Shown here one piece after another: positions 1 to 7,097 of a DNA stretch of 11,631 bases; the stretch's first letter is position 1; the number at the start of each line of letters is the position of its first letter. The DNA is taken from positions 4,382 through 16,012 of the forward strand of contig JADFQH010000033.1 in the NCBI GenBank assembly GCA_022561895.1. The letters run 5' to 3'. Position numbers and translations under genes: made by a program. The DNA comes from Methanobacteriota archaeon (lineage in GTDB: Archaea > Halobacteriota > Halobacteria > Halobacteriales > Halalkalicoccaceae). Below the pieces are notes generated by a model. It was not told the origin of the DNA. It did not search any database and saw nothing but the letters and a program-made list of their open reading frames with translations.

Positions 1-3000
1 TCCTCGCCGCTTTTGACGTTTCGACCATTTATCGCGGCTCGGACGTACTCCGCGCGGCGCTTTCTGGCCTCCCGGTCTTCCGTGTACATCGCCGGATCGG
101 TGATAGTATCGGAGCGCCCGGCTTGTACCGTGAACTCGCCCTCGACATTCTCCTGTATCTCGGCGCTCACCGGATACCGGCGGGTCTGCCACTCGTAGGT
201 GATGTAATCGAGTTCGCCGGAGAAGTCGCCGAGGTAGGCCTCCGGGAAGCGGTCAGTCTTGCTGTCGAGGTCGATGGTCTCGACGATCTCTCCGGCTTTT
301 TTGCGCATCAATCCGAAGACGCCTGCGGTGTCCTCCGTTTTGCACGGAAGCTTTTCGACGTACTGGGAGCGGTACTCGTAGTATCCGCCCATCTTGATCG
401 TCGTGATGTGCTTGAAGTAGAAGTCAAGAGCCTTCGAATTGAGTTGGCAGGCCATTTCCTCGGTGAGGTTGCGGTAGTCGTCAGACAGGAGGACCGAGTA
501 AGCGGTCGTAAAGTACCACGTTCCTACCTCGTCAATCATGAAGGTGGCGTCTTGGCAGATGTGGGCTTGGATGATTTTGGGCTGCTCGAACTTTTCAAGG
601 TTTTGCGTACGTCCAAATTCCCACCACGTCTCGCTATTTTCCCAACCCTCGCGTTCTCTTGCACGTAGATCTTCTTCATGCTCTTTGAAGTAGTCCCATG
701 AGCGGGAGAGTTCATCTCTCAGTTCGTCTTCTGAATACAGAGTTGCTTCTTTCCCTCCTGATTCGTTCTCCACAATGTGGTACGGATAGATGACATGATT
801 GCCCGACCAATTACCCCTCCATCTCTCAACGTCGTTTCCTTGGAGGAACGGACGAAGTAGGTCTGTCTCAATTTCGTACTCCCGAGAGTCACCGGTGGGC
901 ACTACTGTAACTACATTCCCGGTGTCATCAGACTCAACTCGGTCTGCGTCCAGCACATCTACTACATAGATTTTGTTCGCACTGGTGCGGATACCTTGGA
1001 ATACAGCGTCGGTCACGTCCCCGATGAGTGCGTCTTGCTGCTCCTCCAGCTTCTCGAAGATCTGCAACTCCTCGGGTGGCATCAATGCCCAGTAATCCTC
1101 CGCAGACAGTTTCGACTGCGGGAAGTCGAACACGTCGATGAACTCGTCGGAGTAGCCCGGTTCCCCACGATGTTCACGAACAGCTTCGATAATGGCATTA
1201 TCCAATTCTCGACCACTTTCCTCCTCAGAATTCGCCTTCACGCGCACGCACCGGATTTCATTCTCCCGTCGCGCTCGCTCGCCTGAGCGCGACGGGACAT
1301 CATCCTCCAAAATAACGATCGCCGGGTAGTTAGTCGCGTCCTCGAAGACGCCCGAATCCCGGAAATCGTAGACCTCCTCGATTCGGCTCTCCTCCAACAG
1401 CACTCGACGAAGCCCCTCGCCGTAGTCCGTGACCATGAACTGGTTCGGCGTAATGAACCCGAGCTTTCCGGTGTCTTCGGTGAGCCAGTCAAGCCCCCGC
1501 TCATAGAACGGACAGTAGATGTCGTAGTTGCCCGTCGTCGAATCGTACAGCGATTCCATCATCCGCTTCTGTCTGTCCGGGAGATTTTGAACCCGGACGT
1601 ACGGCGGATTCCCGACGACATAGTCATACGTCATGTAGTTCTTCACCACGAGCGCCAGCACGGTGTCCTCGAACATCTTGAACAGCCGCCCGTCGTCGTG
1701 CTCCTCCTTGAGATACCGGACGTTTTCGAGCATGTCGTCGACGTAGGGCGCAAAAAACTCCTCGACACCCGAGTACTCTTGGGCGGTGTGGTGATTGATC
1801 CGCTCTTCGAGGCCGCTGCGGTAGGTCCAGTCGAACTCGCCGCCGAACTGTTCGGCGAGCGCCATGTGATCCTTGACGGTGTCGAGTACGCCCTGTAAGG
1901 CCGCAAAATACTCCCCGAAGTTGCTCACACCAGTCTCTAATTGGATCGTATCGAACAGCGGCATTCGTACCCGCCGGACGAGAAATCCGTCCTCGGTTTC
2001 GGGAACCTCCCTTTCCTCGACCTCGACCGGCAGCGGGACCGGAATCCGTACGTCCTGTTCGTCCTCGGTCATCGCGTCGAACGTGATCTGGCGGCTGCCG
2101 TCCGCGCCGAGATCCGTACCGGTGAGTTCGCGCTCGTTTCTGAGCGTGTCGGTACGATAGATGGGAAGCCGTCGGATGGTGAACTCCGGGTTTCGCTCCT
2201 TTGCTTTTCGGTACGCTGGCAGAATCGCGACGACGAAGCGGATCTGTGCCATCAAGACGGCAAACGGGTGGATGTCAAGCCCGACGATTCGGGGTCGGGT
2301 ACAGAGATCGCGTAGGTGTTCCTCCCAGTCGGGGTCCTCGTCGTAGCGCTCCACGTCCTCGATGTATCGCTCGACGGCTTCGACGAGGAAGGTTCCGGAG
2401 CCACAGGAAGGGTCGATCAAGCGCTCGGACGAGACGCCCCGGTCATAGCCCACGCCATCCATGATGTAGTCGACGACCGGCTGCGGAGTATAAAACTCCC
2501 CGAGGGCTTTGCGGGTTTCGGGATCGAAATACCGCTGATAGAGATCGCCCAACAGGTCACCCTCGACGTGAGCGAAGTCGAATCGCAGGACGTTGAAAAA
2601 CACCTCCGCGACGGCTCGACTGAAGCGCTCGCGCGTGGATTCGCTGATCCGCTCGACGCTACCGGACTCGCCCGCAACCGCCTTGAACTGATTCGCCCCG
2701 GTTTCGTGGCCTCGCGAGAGCTGTTCTTCGTAACCATCGGTCCACCAGACGAAGATGTCGTCCTGAAACAGCCCTTCGACGAGCTGTGCTTGCATATCAT
2801 CGATGAGGTTGTCCGCGGCGACCGGGAACGCGTCGGGATTGATCCTGTCGCTAAAGCCCTGTAGTCCCCGAAAGTACTCATCCATTCCGTTGTAGCCGGT
2901 TCGGGCGAAGAAGTCGTGATCCTCGGTTGCCTTCGCGAGCAGCAAGCGGGCGAGAAGCGCGTGAGCGCTTTCGAGACAGAACATGAAGTCCCGAAGCGAC

Positions 3001-3731
3001 TGCGTGCCGTCGACGAAGGGTTTCCACGAGTTCGGAACTTCATCTGGTTCGTCCGCATAGGTCGCCTCCCAGAAATCGTAGGCCCCAGTGACGAATTTCG
3101 CGTCCTGTTCGTCGCGGAGCTCACGGAGGAGGTCCACCATCCCCGTAACCAGATCAGCGAAAGGGCTCCCCTTTTCGAGCCTGAACGTATCGAAGAAGTG
3201 CTCCTGTCCGAGTTCGGCCTGTCCGTCGAGCGGAATTGGGTCGAGTTCTTCGAGAAACTGGTTTACATCGTCGGGATCGGTGAGATCGAACTCGCGTTTC
3301 CGCAAAGCGCTAACGAGATCGTGAGCCTCGCTCTCGGTTACCGACCCCAGCGAAACGATCGAGATCGGCTGATCCTCGCCCCGGCGATACAGGCGCAGCT
3401 GCTCACCGTTGGTCAGGACGCCGTACTCCGCCCGGAGATACTCCATATAGTGAAATAGCTGTGATTCGTGCGGCGGAAGCGCGCGGCCGGTCGTTTTGAA
3501 CTCGTAGACCGCGGTGACGGCTTCGTTGCTGTCGAGCGTGATGTAATCGGGCCGCCGACTGTCCGGAAGCGTGAACTCGCTTCTGATATCCGTTCCCGTT
3601 CCTTCATAATCAAGCGCGTCGTAGAATCCGCGTTCGAGAAAGAGGTTCTCTACGTCGCGTTCGCTCATCTCCTCGGTCGTCTGTCGGGCGATAGTAGAGA
3701 GCGAATCGTGAAGAGCGGACACGTCTGCCAT
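1..3731 (-). CDS. Type IIG restriction-modification enzyme (Eco57I-like nuclease-methyltransferase), C-terminus cut by window edge
   Basis: Open on the minus strand from an ATG at 3731 to the window edge: 1243 codons without a stop. It should both cleave DNA and methylate adenine (N6) at its target site, using S-adenosylmethionine. The N-terminus carries a PD-(D/E)xK nuclease signature: RRPDY with Asp62, then VYEFKTTG with Glu77 and Lys79. A helical linker follows. The methyltransferase core has FYTP at 413-416 (motif X region), DPSCGSGTFL at 440-449 (SAM-binding motif I) and NPPY at 708-711 (catalytic motif IV of gamma-class N6A enzymes). About residues 890-1200 form the target-recognition part, TaqI-like in position. 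Length and domain order fit single-chain Type IIG enzymes. The missing C-terminus lies beyond base 1. The coding sequence at about 661-1020 is nearer 50% GC than the roughly 60% around it. A PIN/antitoxin-like pair lies 115 bp upstream on the same strand. Target sequence cannot be read from this. Confidence 0.9.
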   Translation of the reverse strand, partial: MADVSALHDSLSTIARQTTEEMSERDVENLFLERGFYDALDYEGTGTDIRSEFTLPDSRRPDYITLDSNEAVTAVYEFKTTGRALPPHESQLFHYMEYLRAEYGVLTNGEQLRLYRRGEDQPISIVSLGSVTESEAHDLVSALRKREFDLTDPDDVNQFLEELDPIPLDGQAELGQEHFFDTFRLEKGSPFADLVTGMVDLLRELRDEQDAKFVTGAYDFWEATYADEPDEVPNSWKPFVDGTQSLRDFMFCLESAHALLARLLLAKATEDHDFFARTGYNGMDEYFRGLQGFSDRINPDAFPVAADNLIDDMQAQLVEGLFQDDIFVWWTDGYEEQLSRGHETGANQFKAVAGESGSVERISESTRERFSRAVAEVFFNVLRFDFAHVEGDLLGDLYQRYFDPETRKALGEFYTPQPVVDYIMDGVGYDRGVSSERLIDPSCGSGTFLVEAVERYIEDVERYDEDPDWEEHLRDLCTRPRIVGLDIHPFAVLMAQIRFVVAILPAYRKAKERNPEFTIRRLPIYRTDTLRNERELTGTDLGADGSRQITFDAMTEDEQDVRIPVPLPVEVEEREVPETEDGFLVRRVRMPLFDTIQLETGVSNFGEYFAALQGVLDTVKDHMALAEQFGGEFDWTYRSGLEERINHHTAQEYSGVEEFFAPYVDDMLENVRYLKEEHDDGRLFKMFEDTVLALVVKNYMTYDYVVGNPPYVRVQNLPDRQKRMMESLYDSTTGNYDIYCPFYERGLDWLTEDTGKLGFITPNQFMVTDYGEGLRRVLLEESRIEEVYDFRDSGVFEDATNYPAIVILEDDVPSRSGERARRENEIRCVRVKANSEEESGRELDNAIIEAVREHRGEPGYSDEFIDVFDFPQSKLSAEDYWALMPPEELQIFEKLEEQQDALIGDVTDAVFQGIRTSANKIYVVDVLDADRVESDDTGNVVTVVPTGDSREYEIETDLLRPFLQGNDVERWRGNWSGNHVIYPYHIVENESGGKEATLYSEDELRDELSRSWDYFKEHEEDLRAREREGWENSETWWEFGRTQNLEKFEQPKIIQAHICQDATFMIDEVGTWYFTTAYSVLLSDDYRNLTEEMACQLNSKALDFYFKHITTIKMGGYYEYRSQYVEKLPCKTEDTAGVFGLMRKKAGEIVETIDLDSKTDRFPEAYLGDFSGELDYITYEWQTRRYPVSAEIQENVEGEFTVQAGRSDTITDPAMYTEDREARKRRAEYVRAAINGRNVKSGE

Positions 3732-3754
3732 TGTTTCAGCCGTCTCAGGTATCC

Positions 3755-3768
3755 GTGAAAAAGATATC
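3755..3768 (-). promoter_or_regulatory. Possible TATA element of the Type IIG gene
   Basis: On the minus strand an AT-rich run reading GATATCTTTTTCAC lies 24-37 nt before the ATG at 3731. That is about where a TATA box would sit for a leaderless or short-leader haloarchaeal transcript. A second AT-rich spot (TTAATAA, 3783-3789) is too far for a leaderless start but would suit a short leader. This is inference from position and composition only. Confidence 0.3.
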
Positions 3769-3846
3769 CGAAGTGAATGGGTTATTAACAGAACGCTGAA
3801 TTTCGATCCGTGTGGCCGTTCCCGAATCGGTCAGGGTCCAACTCGT

Positions 3847-4353
3847 TCAATCGAAGAGGCGGGCCGCCTGCTGTGCGTAGGCGTTTCCGTCCCAGCTGCG
3901 CACCTGACTGATCCCCTCGAAGAGATCTCTCGCTTCCGAGTTCGAGAGATCACTGTGTGCGACGAACGCGTCGAGGATCCGTGGTGTGGTCACGAATTGG
4001 GAGTCCGACAGGGAGGCGTGGATGAGCGCAAGCTGGTTGTACTCGTCGCAGTAGAAAAACGCCGCGTCGGTCTCCGTTGTGAGTTGAACTGCCGCGTTTT
4101 CGCCGTCGTCGAGCGGGAACTCGGGGTCGGGTTCGACATCGTGAATCTCGAATCGGTCCTGCTCGTCGAGAACGGCTCGGGCGGCGTCCGCGTGGTCGTC
4201 CTCATACTGGGCGATCCCTTCGAGTTCGTCGATAATAGGTCGAGAAACGGCCACGTCGTAGCCGTCGAAAAACAACGGAAGCGCGAGCTGACGCGCCTCG
4301 GATGTAGCAGCCAGACTAACGAGTGACGATGTGGCAGCCACGAGTCCTCTCAT
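3847..4353 (-). CDS. PIN-domain protein, VapC-like toxin candidate with altered first acidic site
   Basis: 168 residues, ATG at 4353 overlapping the stop of the small upstream ORF in an ATGA arrangement, so the two are probably translated together. The pattern is that of PIN-domain ribonucleases: an N-terminal strand followed by ATS at 7-9 and SLVSLA; SRPIIDELEGIAQ with Glu43/Glu45; LDDGENAAVQL with Asp83 and Glu85; then AFFYCDEYNQL with Asp103; and a C-terminal VTTPRILDAF segment. In active PIN enzymes the first motif is normally DTS or DxS. Here the Asp position is Ala7, so metal binding may be weakened. VapC toxins of this type cut RNA and are held inactive by a small partner encoded just upstream, which fits the gene order. 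The match is from motif pattern, not a search, and the protein is longer than the usual 130-140 residues. It could also be a non-toxic PIN-fold protein. Confidence 0.6.
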   Translation of the reverse strand: MRGLVAATSSLVSLAATSEARQLALPLFFDGYDVAVSRPIIDELEGIAQYEDDHADAARAVLDEQDRFEIHDVEPDPEFPLDDGENAAVQLTTETDAAFFYCDEYNQLALIHASLSDSQFVTTPRILDAFVAHSDLSNSEARDLFEGISQVRSWDGNAYAQQAARLFD

Positions 4354-4445
4354 TCATCGAGGGCGGCGGAAAGCTTGTCGGTGATGCTGTCATCAGTTAG
4401 TTGGCGCTTGAGGACGCGGAAGTTCTGTGTGGTTTTCGTGCTCAC
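4350..4445 (-). CDS. Small ORF, possible antitoxin partner of the PIN protein
   Basis: A 31-residue ORF from a GTG at 4445 to a TGA at 4350-4352, reading through FRVLKRQLTDDSITDKLSAA. It overlaps the PIN gene start by 4 nt. An in-frame GTG at 4457 would give 35 residues. Starts further upstream lie inside the tRNA gene and are not credible. The product is a charged, probably helical peptide, in the position where a small antitoxin is normally encoded. It is short even for an antitoxin, so it may be the remnant of a longer partner cut off where the tRNA now sits. I do not recognise a named family. Translational coupling to the PIN gene is the main support. Confidence 0.45.
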   Translation of the reverse strand: MSTKTTQNFRVLKRQLTDDSITDKLSAALDE

Positions 4446-4463
4446 TGTCGTTCGCACAGAAAA

Positions 4464-4548
4464 TGCGCGGGACCGGATTCGAACCGGCGGACCCCTACGG
4501 GACAGCGTCCTAAGCGCTGCGCCTTTGGCCTGGCTCGGCAACCCGCGC
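4464..4548 (-). tRNA. tRNA-Leu (anticodon TAG)
   Basis: The minus strand folds as an 85-nt class II tRNA. The acceptor stem GCGCGGG (4548-4542) pairs with CCCGCGC (4471-4465), with discriminator A at 4464. The anticodon stem CAGCG/CGCTG encloses loop CTTAGGA, giving anticodon TAG, which reads CTA leucine codons. A long variable arm follows, as expected for leucine tRNAs. The T arm has GCCGG, loop TTCGAAT and CCGGT. The CCA end is not encoded: four T residues follow directly on the minus strand, as is usual in haloarchaea. No intron is seen. The 3' end lies only 18 nt before the start of the small antitoxin-like ORF, so readthrough or shared transcription is possible. tRNA-Leu genes are common integration sites. 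Confidence 0.97.
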
Positions 4549-4570
4549 GCACCCTACCGTTCCCGAGAGC

Positions 4571-4580
4571 GAACCAAAAA
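4571..4580 (-). promoter_or_regulatory. Possible TATA region of the tRNA-Leu gene
   Basis: A T-rich run (TTTTTGGTTC on the minus strand) lies 23-32 nt before the tRNA 5' end, where an archaeal TATA box would be expected. It is not a good TATA match, so the support is mostly position. The rest of the 246-bp space at 4549-4794 shows no convincing gene. It holds this element and the promoter of the gene at 4795. Confidence 0.3.
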
Positions 4581-4762
4581 CCCGTCGCTGTCCACCTGTG
4601 CATCTCCAACACCACTTACTCAGTTCGACTCCAACACCCGATCCGTTTCCGGCGTATCTCCTTCCCGTGATATTCGTTCCACCGTACCGCTCACCACTCC
4701 CGTTGATCGTGCTAACAATATGTCACTGACTGCGAACCGACCTGTTCTGTCACTTTAGATAC

Positions 4763-4770
4763 TATTATAT
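4763..4770 (+). promoter_or_regulatory. TATA box of the gene at 4795
   Basis: TATTATAT lies 25-32 nt before the ATG at 4795 in an AT-rich patch that stands out from the local GC-rich sequence. The spacing predicts transcription starting at or within a few bases of the start codon, a leaderless mRNA as is common in haloarchaea. Confidence 0.6.
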
Positions 4771-4794
4771 GGAGTCTCAGGGACACCATAGTCG

Positions 4795-5319
4795 ATGGAT
4801 GGGGACAACCTTACACGAACGTATCGCGCGGAGATCGTCGTCCGGTCGCTTGCGCCACACGGCATCAACGAACGCCAGCGGGCGATCATCGAGCGGGTAG
4901 AGTCGTTCGAAGAACGGGGCGTCCTCGAAGCGGTCGAGATCGAGGTCTGGGGCCAAGAGATCCGGACCGATCCTGACGAGCGCACCGCGGCCCACGCACG
5001 CTATGATGCCCTCGAAGCGTGGGCCGAGAGCAGGGAGTACACGCTTGTACCGGGGTTCGCCCGGCGACAGCGTGCTTCGATCGCCGAGACCGGTCTCGAA
5101 GAGGTCATCAGCTTTCCGCTGATCTGTTTGGTACTGTACGCCGTCGACGAAGGATCGAACGACGATGCAGTCCGGGCGGTGTTTCCCTGCTCCGATGAAG
5201 AACAGACGTACACCATCGTCGATGGGATCGAAGCGCTCTCCCACCGGGCGGCACTCGACGAACTGCGATCCGAGACCGATGCTGAGACGGAGACCACGCA
5301 ACAGCGCCCCCTCGTCTAG
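4795..5319 (+). CDS. Conserved haloarchaeal protein of unknown function (HTH-annotated family)
   Basis: 174 residues, acidic, with no signal peptide or membrane segment. The start is supported by a TATA box at the leaderless distance. The N-terminal part has the look RAEIVVRSLAPHGINERQ, then a helix and EAVEIEVWGQEI. The second part has VISFPLICLVLYAV followed by VFPCSDEEQTYTIVDGIEAL. I recall this layout from a widespread haloarchaeal family often annotated only as HTH domain-containing protein. No DNA-binding residues can be confirmed here, and the function is unknown. The last 20 residues are a hydrophilic Glu/Thr-rich tail. It stands alone, 41 bp from the convergent HAD gene. Confidence 0.75.
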   Translation: MDGDNLTRTYRAEIVVRSLAPHGINERQRAIIERVESFEERGVLEAVEIEVWGQEIRTDPDERTAAHARYDALEAWAESREYTLVPGFARRQRASIAETGLEEVISFPLICLVLYAVDEGSNDDAVRAVFPCSDEEQTYTIVDGIEALSHRAALDELRSETDAETETTQQRPLV

Positions 5320-5360
5320 AGCCTGTAGCGCGCGCCCCAGTCGAATTCGGACGGTGCTCT

Positions 5361-6044
5361 TCAGACGCCGAGTTCCTTGGCCAACTCGTCGAAGCTCTCG
5401 ATCCGCAGATCCGGCTCGCTTCCGAAGGGCTCCCACGGCGCTCCCTTCCGATCCGCCCAGACCGCCTGCATTCCGGCGTGTTTCGCGCCCATTACGTCGA
5501 ACCAGCCCGCAGTCACGTGAGCGATTTCATCGATCGGCGTCCCCGTGCGGGCAGCGGCATGACGGTAGAGTTCGGCCGCAGGCTTGAAGATTTGAACCTC
5601 GTCGGCGCTGATCGTGTCGGAGAGGAGGTCGCCGATATCGGCGTGTTCGACCATCGAATCCAGCATTTCGGGATTGCCGTTCGAGACGACGTAGGTGTCG
5701 TAGCCACCATCACGAAGACGTTCGATTCCGTCGCGCACGTCGCAGAACACATCGAGTTCGTGGTAAACGGCGAGAATCTCGTCGCGCTCTTCGCTCGGGA
5801 GATCGACGCCGTGGGCGTCGAGTGCGTGCTGGAGCGCGTCGCGGTTCATCTCGTAAAAGGGCTGGTAGGCGTCGATCCCGTTCGAGACGAAGGTGTACTC
5901 GAGCGAGCGGGCCCGCCAGAGTTTCGATACTGGCTCGGGATCCTCGACGCGCGCTTCGAGAGCGCGCTCTGCGGCGTCCACATCAACGAGGGTGCTGTAG
6001 GAATCGAACGTGATCGTCTCGACACGATGGGAGTCGAACGACAT
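5361..6044 (-). CDS. HAD superfamily hydrolase, haloacid dehalogenase type II-like
   Basis: 227 residues from the ATG at 6044. An in-frame ATG at 6071 would add nine residues, but the family's nucleophile motif normally lies within the first 15-20 residues. Motif I is TFDSYSTLVDV with nucleophile Asp14. Then LWRARSLEYT matches the conserved Arg region of L-2-haloacid dehalogenases (Arg44). Motif II is VVSNGN (Ser121), motif III is FKPAAELY (Lys154, Tyr160), and motif IV is HVTAGWFDVMGA with Asp183. As in type II dehalogenases, the second Asp of DxD is absent. The usual SSNxxD in motif IV is changed: Thr178 and Gly180 stand where Ser and Asn are typical. Hydrolysis of a 2-haloacid or a related small acid is possible, but the substrate is unknown. 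It is divergent from the tautomerase gene at 6147. Confidence 0.85.
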   Translation of the reverse strand: MSFDSHRVETITFDSYSTLVDVDAAERALEARVEDPEPVSKLWRARSLEYTFVSNGIDAYQPFYEMNRDALQHALDAHGVDLPSEERDEILAVYHELDVFCDVRDGIERLRDGGYDTYVVSNGNPEMLDSMVEHADIGDLLSDTISADEVQIFKPAAELYRHAAARTGTPIDEIAHVTAGWFDVMGAKHAGMQAVWADRKGAPWEPFGSEPDLRIESFDELAKELGV

Positions 6045-6114
6045 GGGCTGGACAATGAGGGCAAGTGACATAGCTCTCCCGTCCTCACGTCGAATCCGCC
6101 CACCAACGCACACA

Positions 6115-6122
6115 AAAGCTTT
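6115..6122 (+). promoter_or_regulatory. Possible TATA element of the tautomerase gene
   Basis: AAAGCTTT lies 25-32 nt before the GTG at 6147. It is palindromic and sits in the divergent space between the HAD and tautomerase genes, so it could serve either side. For the HAD gene the distance is too long for a leaderless start. The support is position and composition only. Confidence 0.35.
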
Positions 6123-6146
6123 CGACCGTCAGCGAGAGCGTCGGAC

Positions 6147-6545
6147 GTGCCACATCTTCAGTTCGAAACTACCATCGAACTCGCTCCCGAGGAGAAACAC
6201 GCGTTCGCGGACGTGATCACCGAACTCTATGCCAAACACATGGAGACGGGAACGGGCCACGTCGCGGTCACGATCCGCACCCTCCCCGATGGAGGATTCT
6301 CGCTCGGCAGATGTGACCCAGAGGAAGAGGCAGTGATGCTCAACGCCGATATCCGGGAAGGGCGGTCGTTCGACCAGCAGCGCGCGTTCATCCGCGGGGC
6401 GTTCGAGGTCGCCCACGAACAGTGGGAGATTCCGACCGAAAACATGTACGCCGTCGTGACCGAGCACGTGGGCAAGGAGTTTCACGAGCACGACCGCGTG
6501 CTCTCCTCGTGGAACGGCGAGGAAGCTGACGAAGGTGCGGATTGA
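6147..6545 (+). CDS. Tautomerase superfamily protein
   Basis: 132 residues with a GTG start, giving MPHLQFET at the N-terminus. After Met removal, Pro becomes residue 1, the catalytic base of the 4-oxalocrotonate tautomerase/MIF superfamily. This strongly supports GTG at 6147 as the true start. The length and two beta-alpha-beta halves (about 3-55 and 60-110) fit the longer CHMI/MIF-like members rather than the 62-residue 4-OT type. The MPH start resembles 5-carboxymethyl-2-hydroxymuconate isomerases. It would act on an enol/keto acid in the cytoplasm, but the substrate is unknown and no aromatic degradation genes are next to it. The C-terminus is an acidic tail. It converges on the redoxin gene with 24 bp between them. 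Confidence 0.8.
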   Translation: MPHLQFETTIELAPEEKHAFADVITELYAKHMETGTGHVAVTIRTLPDGGFSLGRCDPEEEAVMLNADIREGRSFDQQRAFIRGAFEVAHEQWEIPTENMYAVVTEHVGKEFHEHDRVLSSWNGEEADEGAD

Positions 6546-6569
6546 GTCGATCTACGGCTCTACACAGAG

Positions 6570-7097
6570 CTACCGCTCGGAACAGACCGCCGCGATAGCG
6601 TCCCTGACGGCGTCGTAGTCGGGAAAGTCGGGCCACTGCTCTGCGACCCACACGTACTCGATAGTGCGCTCGGAGTCGAGCAGGAACACCGCGGGACGAG
6701 CCTCGCTCACCCCGGCCATTCCATCGAGATCGTTGACGATGTCGTATTTCTCTGCGACCTCGTTTTGGGGGTCGCTGAACAGCCGGTAGTTCATGTGTCG
6801 CTCCTCGATCAACGACTTGTGCTCGTACGGCGTCGAGATCGAACATCCGATAATCTCGATCTCGTGGGACTCCTCCCATGCCCGATCCCGAATCTCGTTC
6901 CAGATGTAGGTCGCCGGGAAATCGCCGTCCATCGGATAGAAGACGAGGAGGACGGGACGTTCACGAGCGAGTTCCGAGAGCGAGACGTCCTCCCAGAACT
7001 CCTCGTTGACCAGCGGGCGAGTGAAATCTGGCGCTTCGTCCCCTTCTTTTGGATGATCCGTCTTTTCGAGATCCACGACATCGAAATCGAGATCCAT
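6570..7097 (-). CDS. Redoxin/AhpC-TSA family protein lacking the usual peroxidatic cysteine
   Basis: 175 residues with a thioredoxin-like fold of the peroxiredoxin type. Residues 16-40 are the typical lead-in (KEGDEAPDFTRPLV). PVLLVFYPMDGDFP (49-61) is the beta strand and loop that normally lead to the peroxidatic Cys in a TPVCT-type motif. Then come EIIGCSIS (81-88) and RPAVFLLD (134-141). Here the active loop reads FPATYIWNE, with no Cys. The only cysteines are Cys85, in the strand, and Cys172, near the C-terminus. Classical peroxidase chemistry is therefore doubtful unless one of these takes over. The start overlaps the stop of the glutaredoxin-like gene by one base (TGATG), so the two form an operon and are probably coupled. 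The role is inferred to be redox-related, but the reaction is not known. Confidence 0.8.
   Translation of the reverse strand: MDLDFDVVDLEKTDHPKEGDEAPDFTRPLVNEEFWEDVSLSELARERPVLLVFYPMDGDFPATYIWNEIRDRAWEESHEIEIIGCSISTPYEHKSLIEERHMNYRLFSDPQNEVAEKYDIVNDLDGMAGVSEARPAVFLLDSERTIEYVWVAEQWPDFPDYDAVRDAIAAVCSER

Noticed and set aside
2417..3124. Long minus-strand reading frame in another phase inside the Type IIG gene
   Set aside because: It is a Ser/Arg/Thr-rich shadow of the methyltransferase gene. The true frame holds the nuclease and methylase motifs without interruption.
4460..4463. Dedicated terminator after tRNA-Leu
   Set aside because: Only four T residues follow the tRNA on its strand, too few to call with confidence, and a gene begins 18 nt later.
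4350..4541. 63-codon version of the antitoxin-like ORF starting inside the tRNA
   Set aside because: Its first half is the tRNA-Leu sequence translated. Only the part after the tRNA 3' end can be a real gene.
5320..5360. Terminator between convergent genes
   Set aside because: The 41-bp gap has no T-run or convincing hairpin.
4777..5436. 219-codon minus-strand frame opposite the gene at 4795
   Set aside because: Arginine/leucine-rich antisense shadow. The plus-strand gene has a TATA box and a recognisable family pattern.
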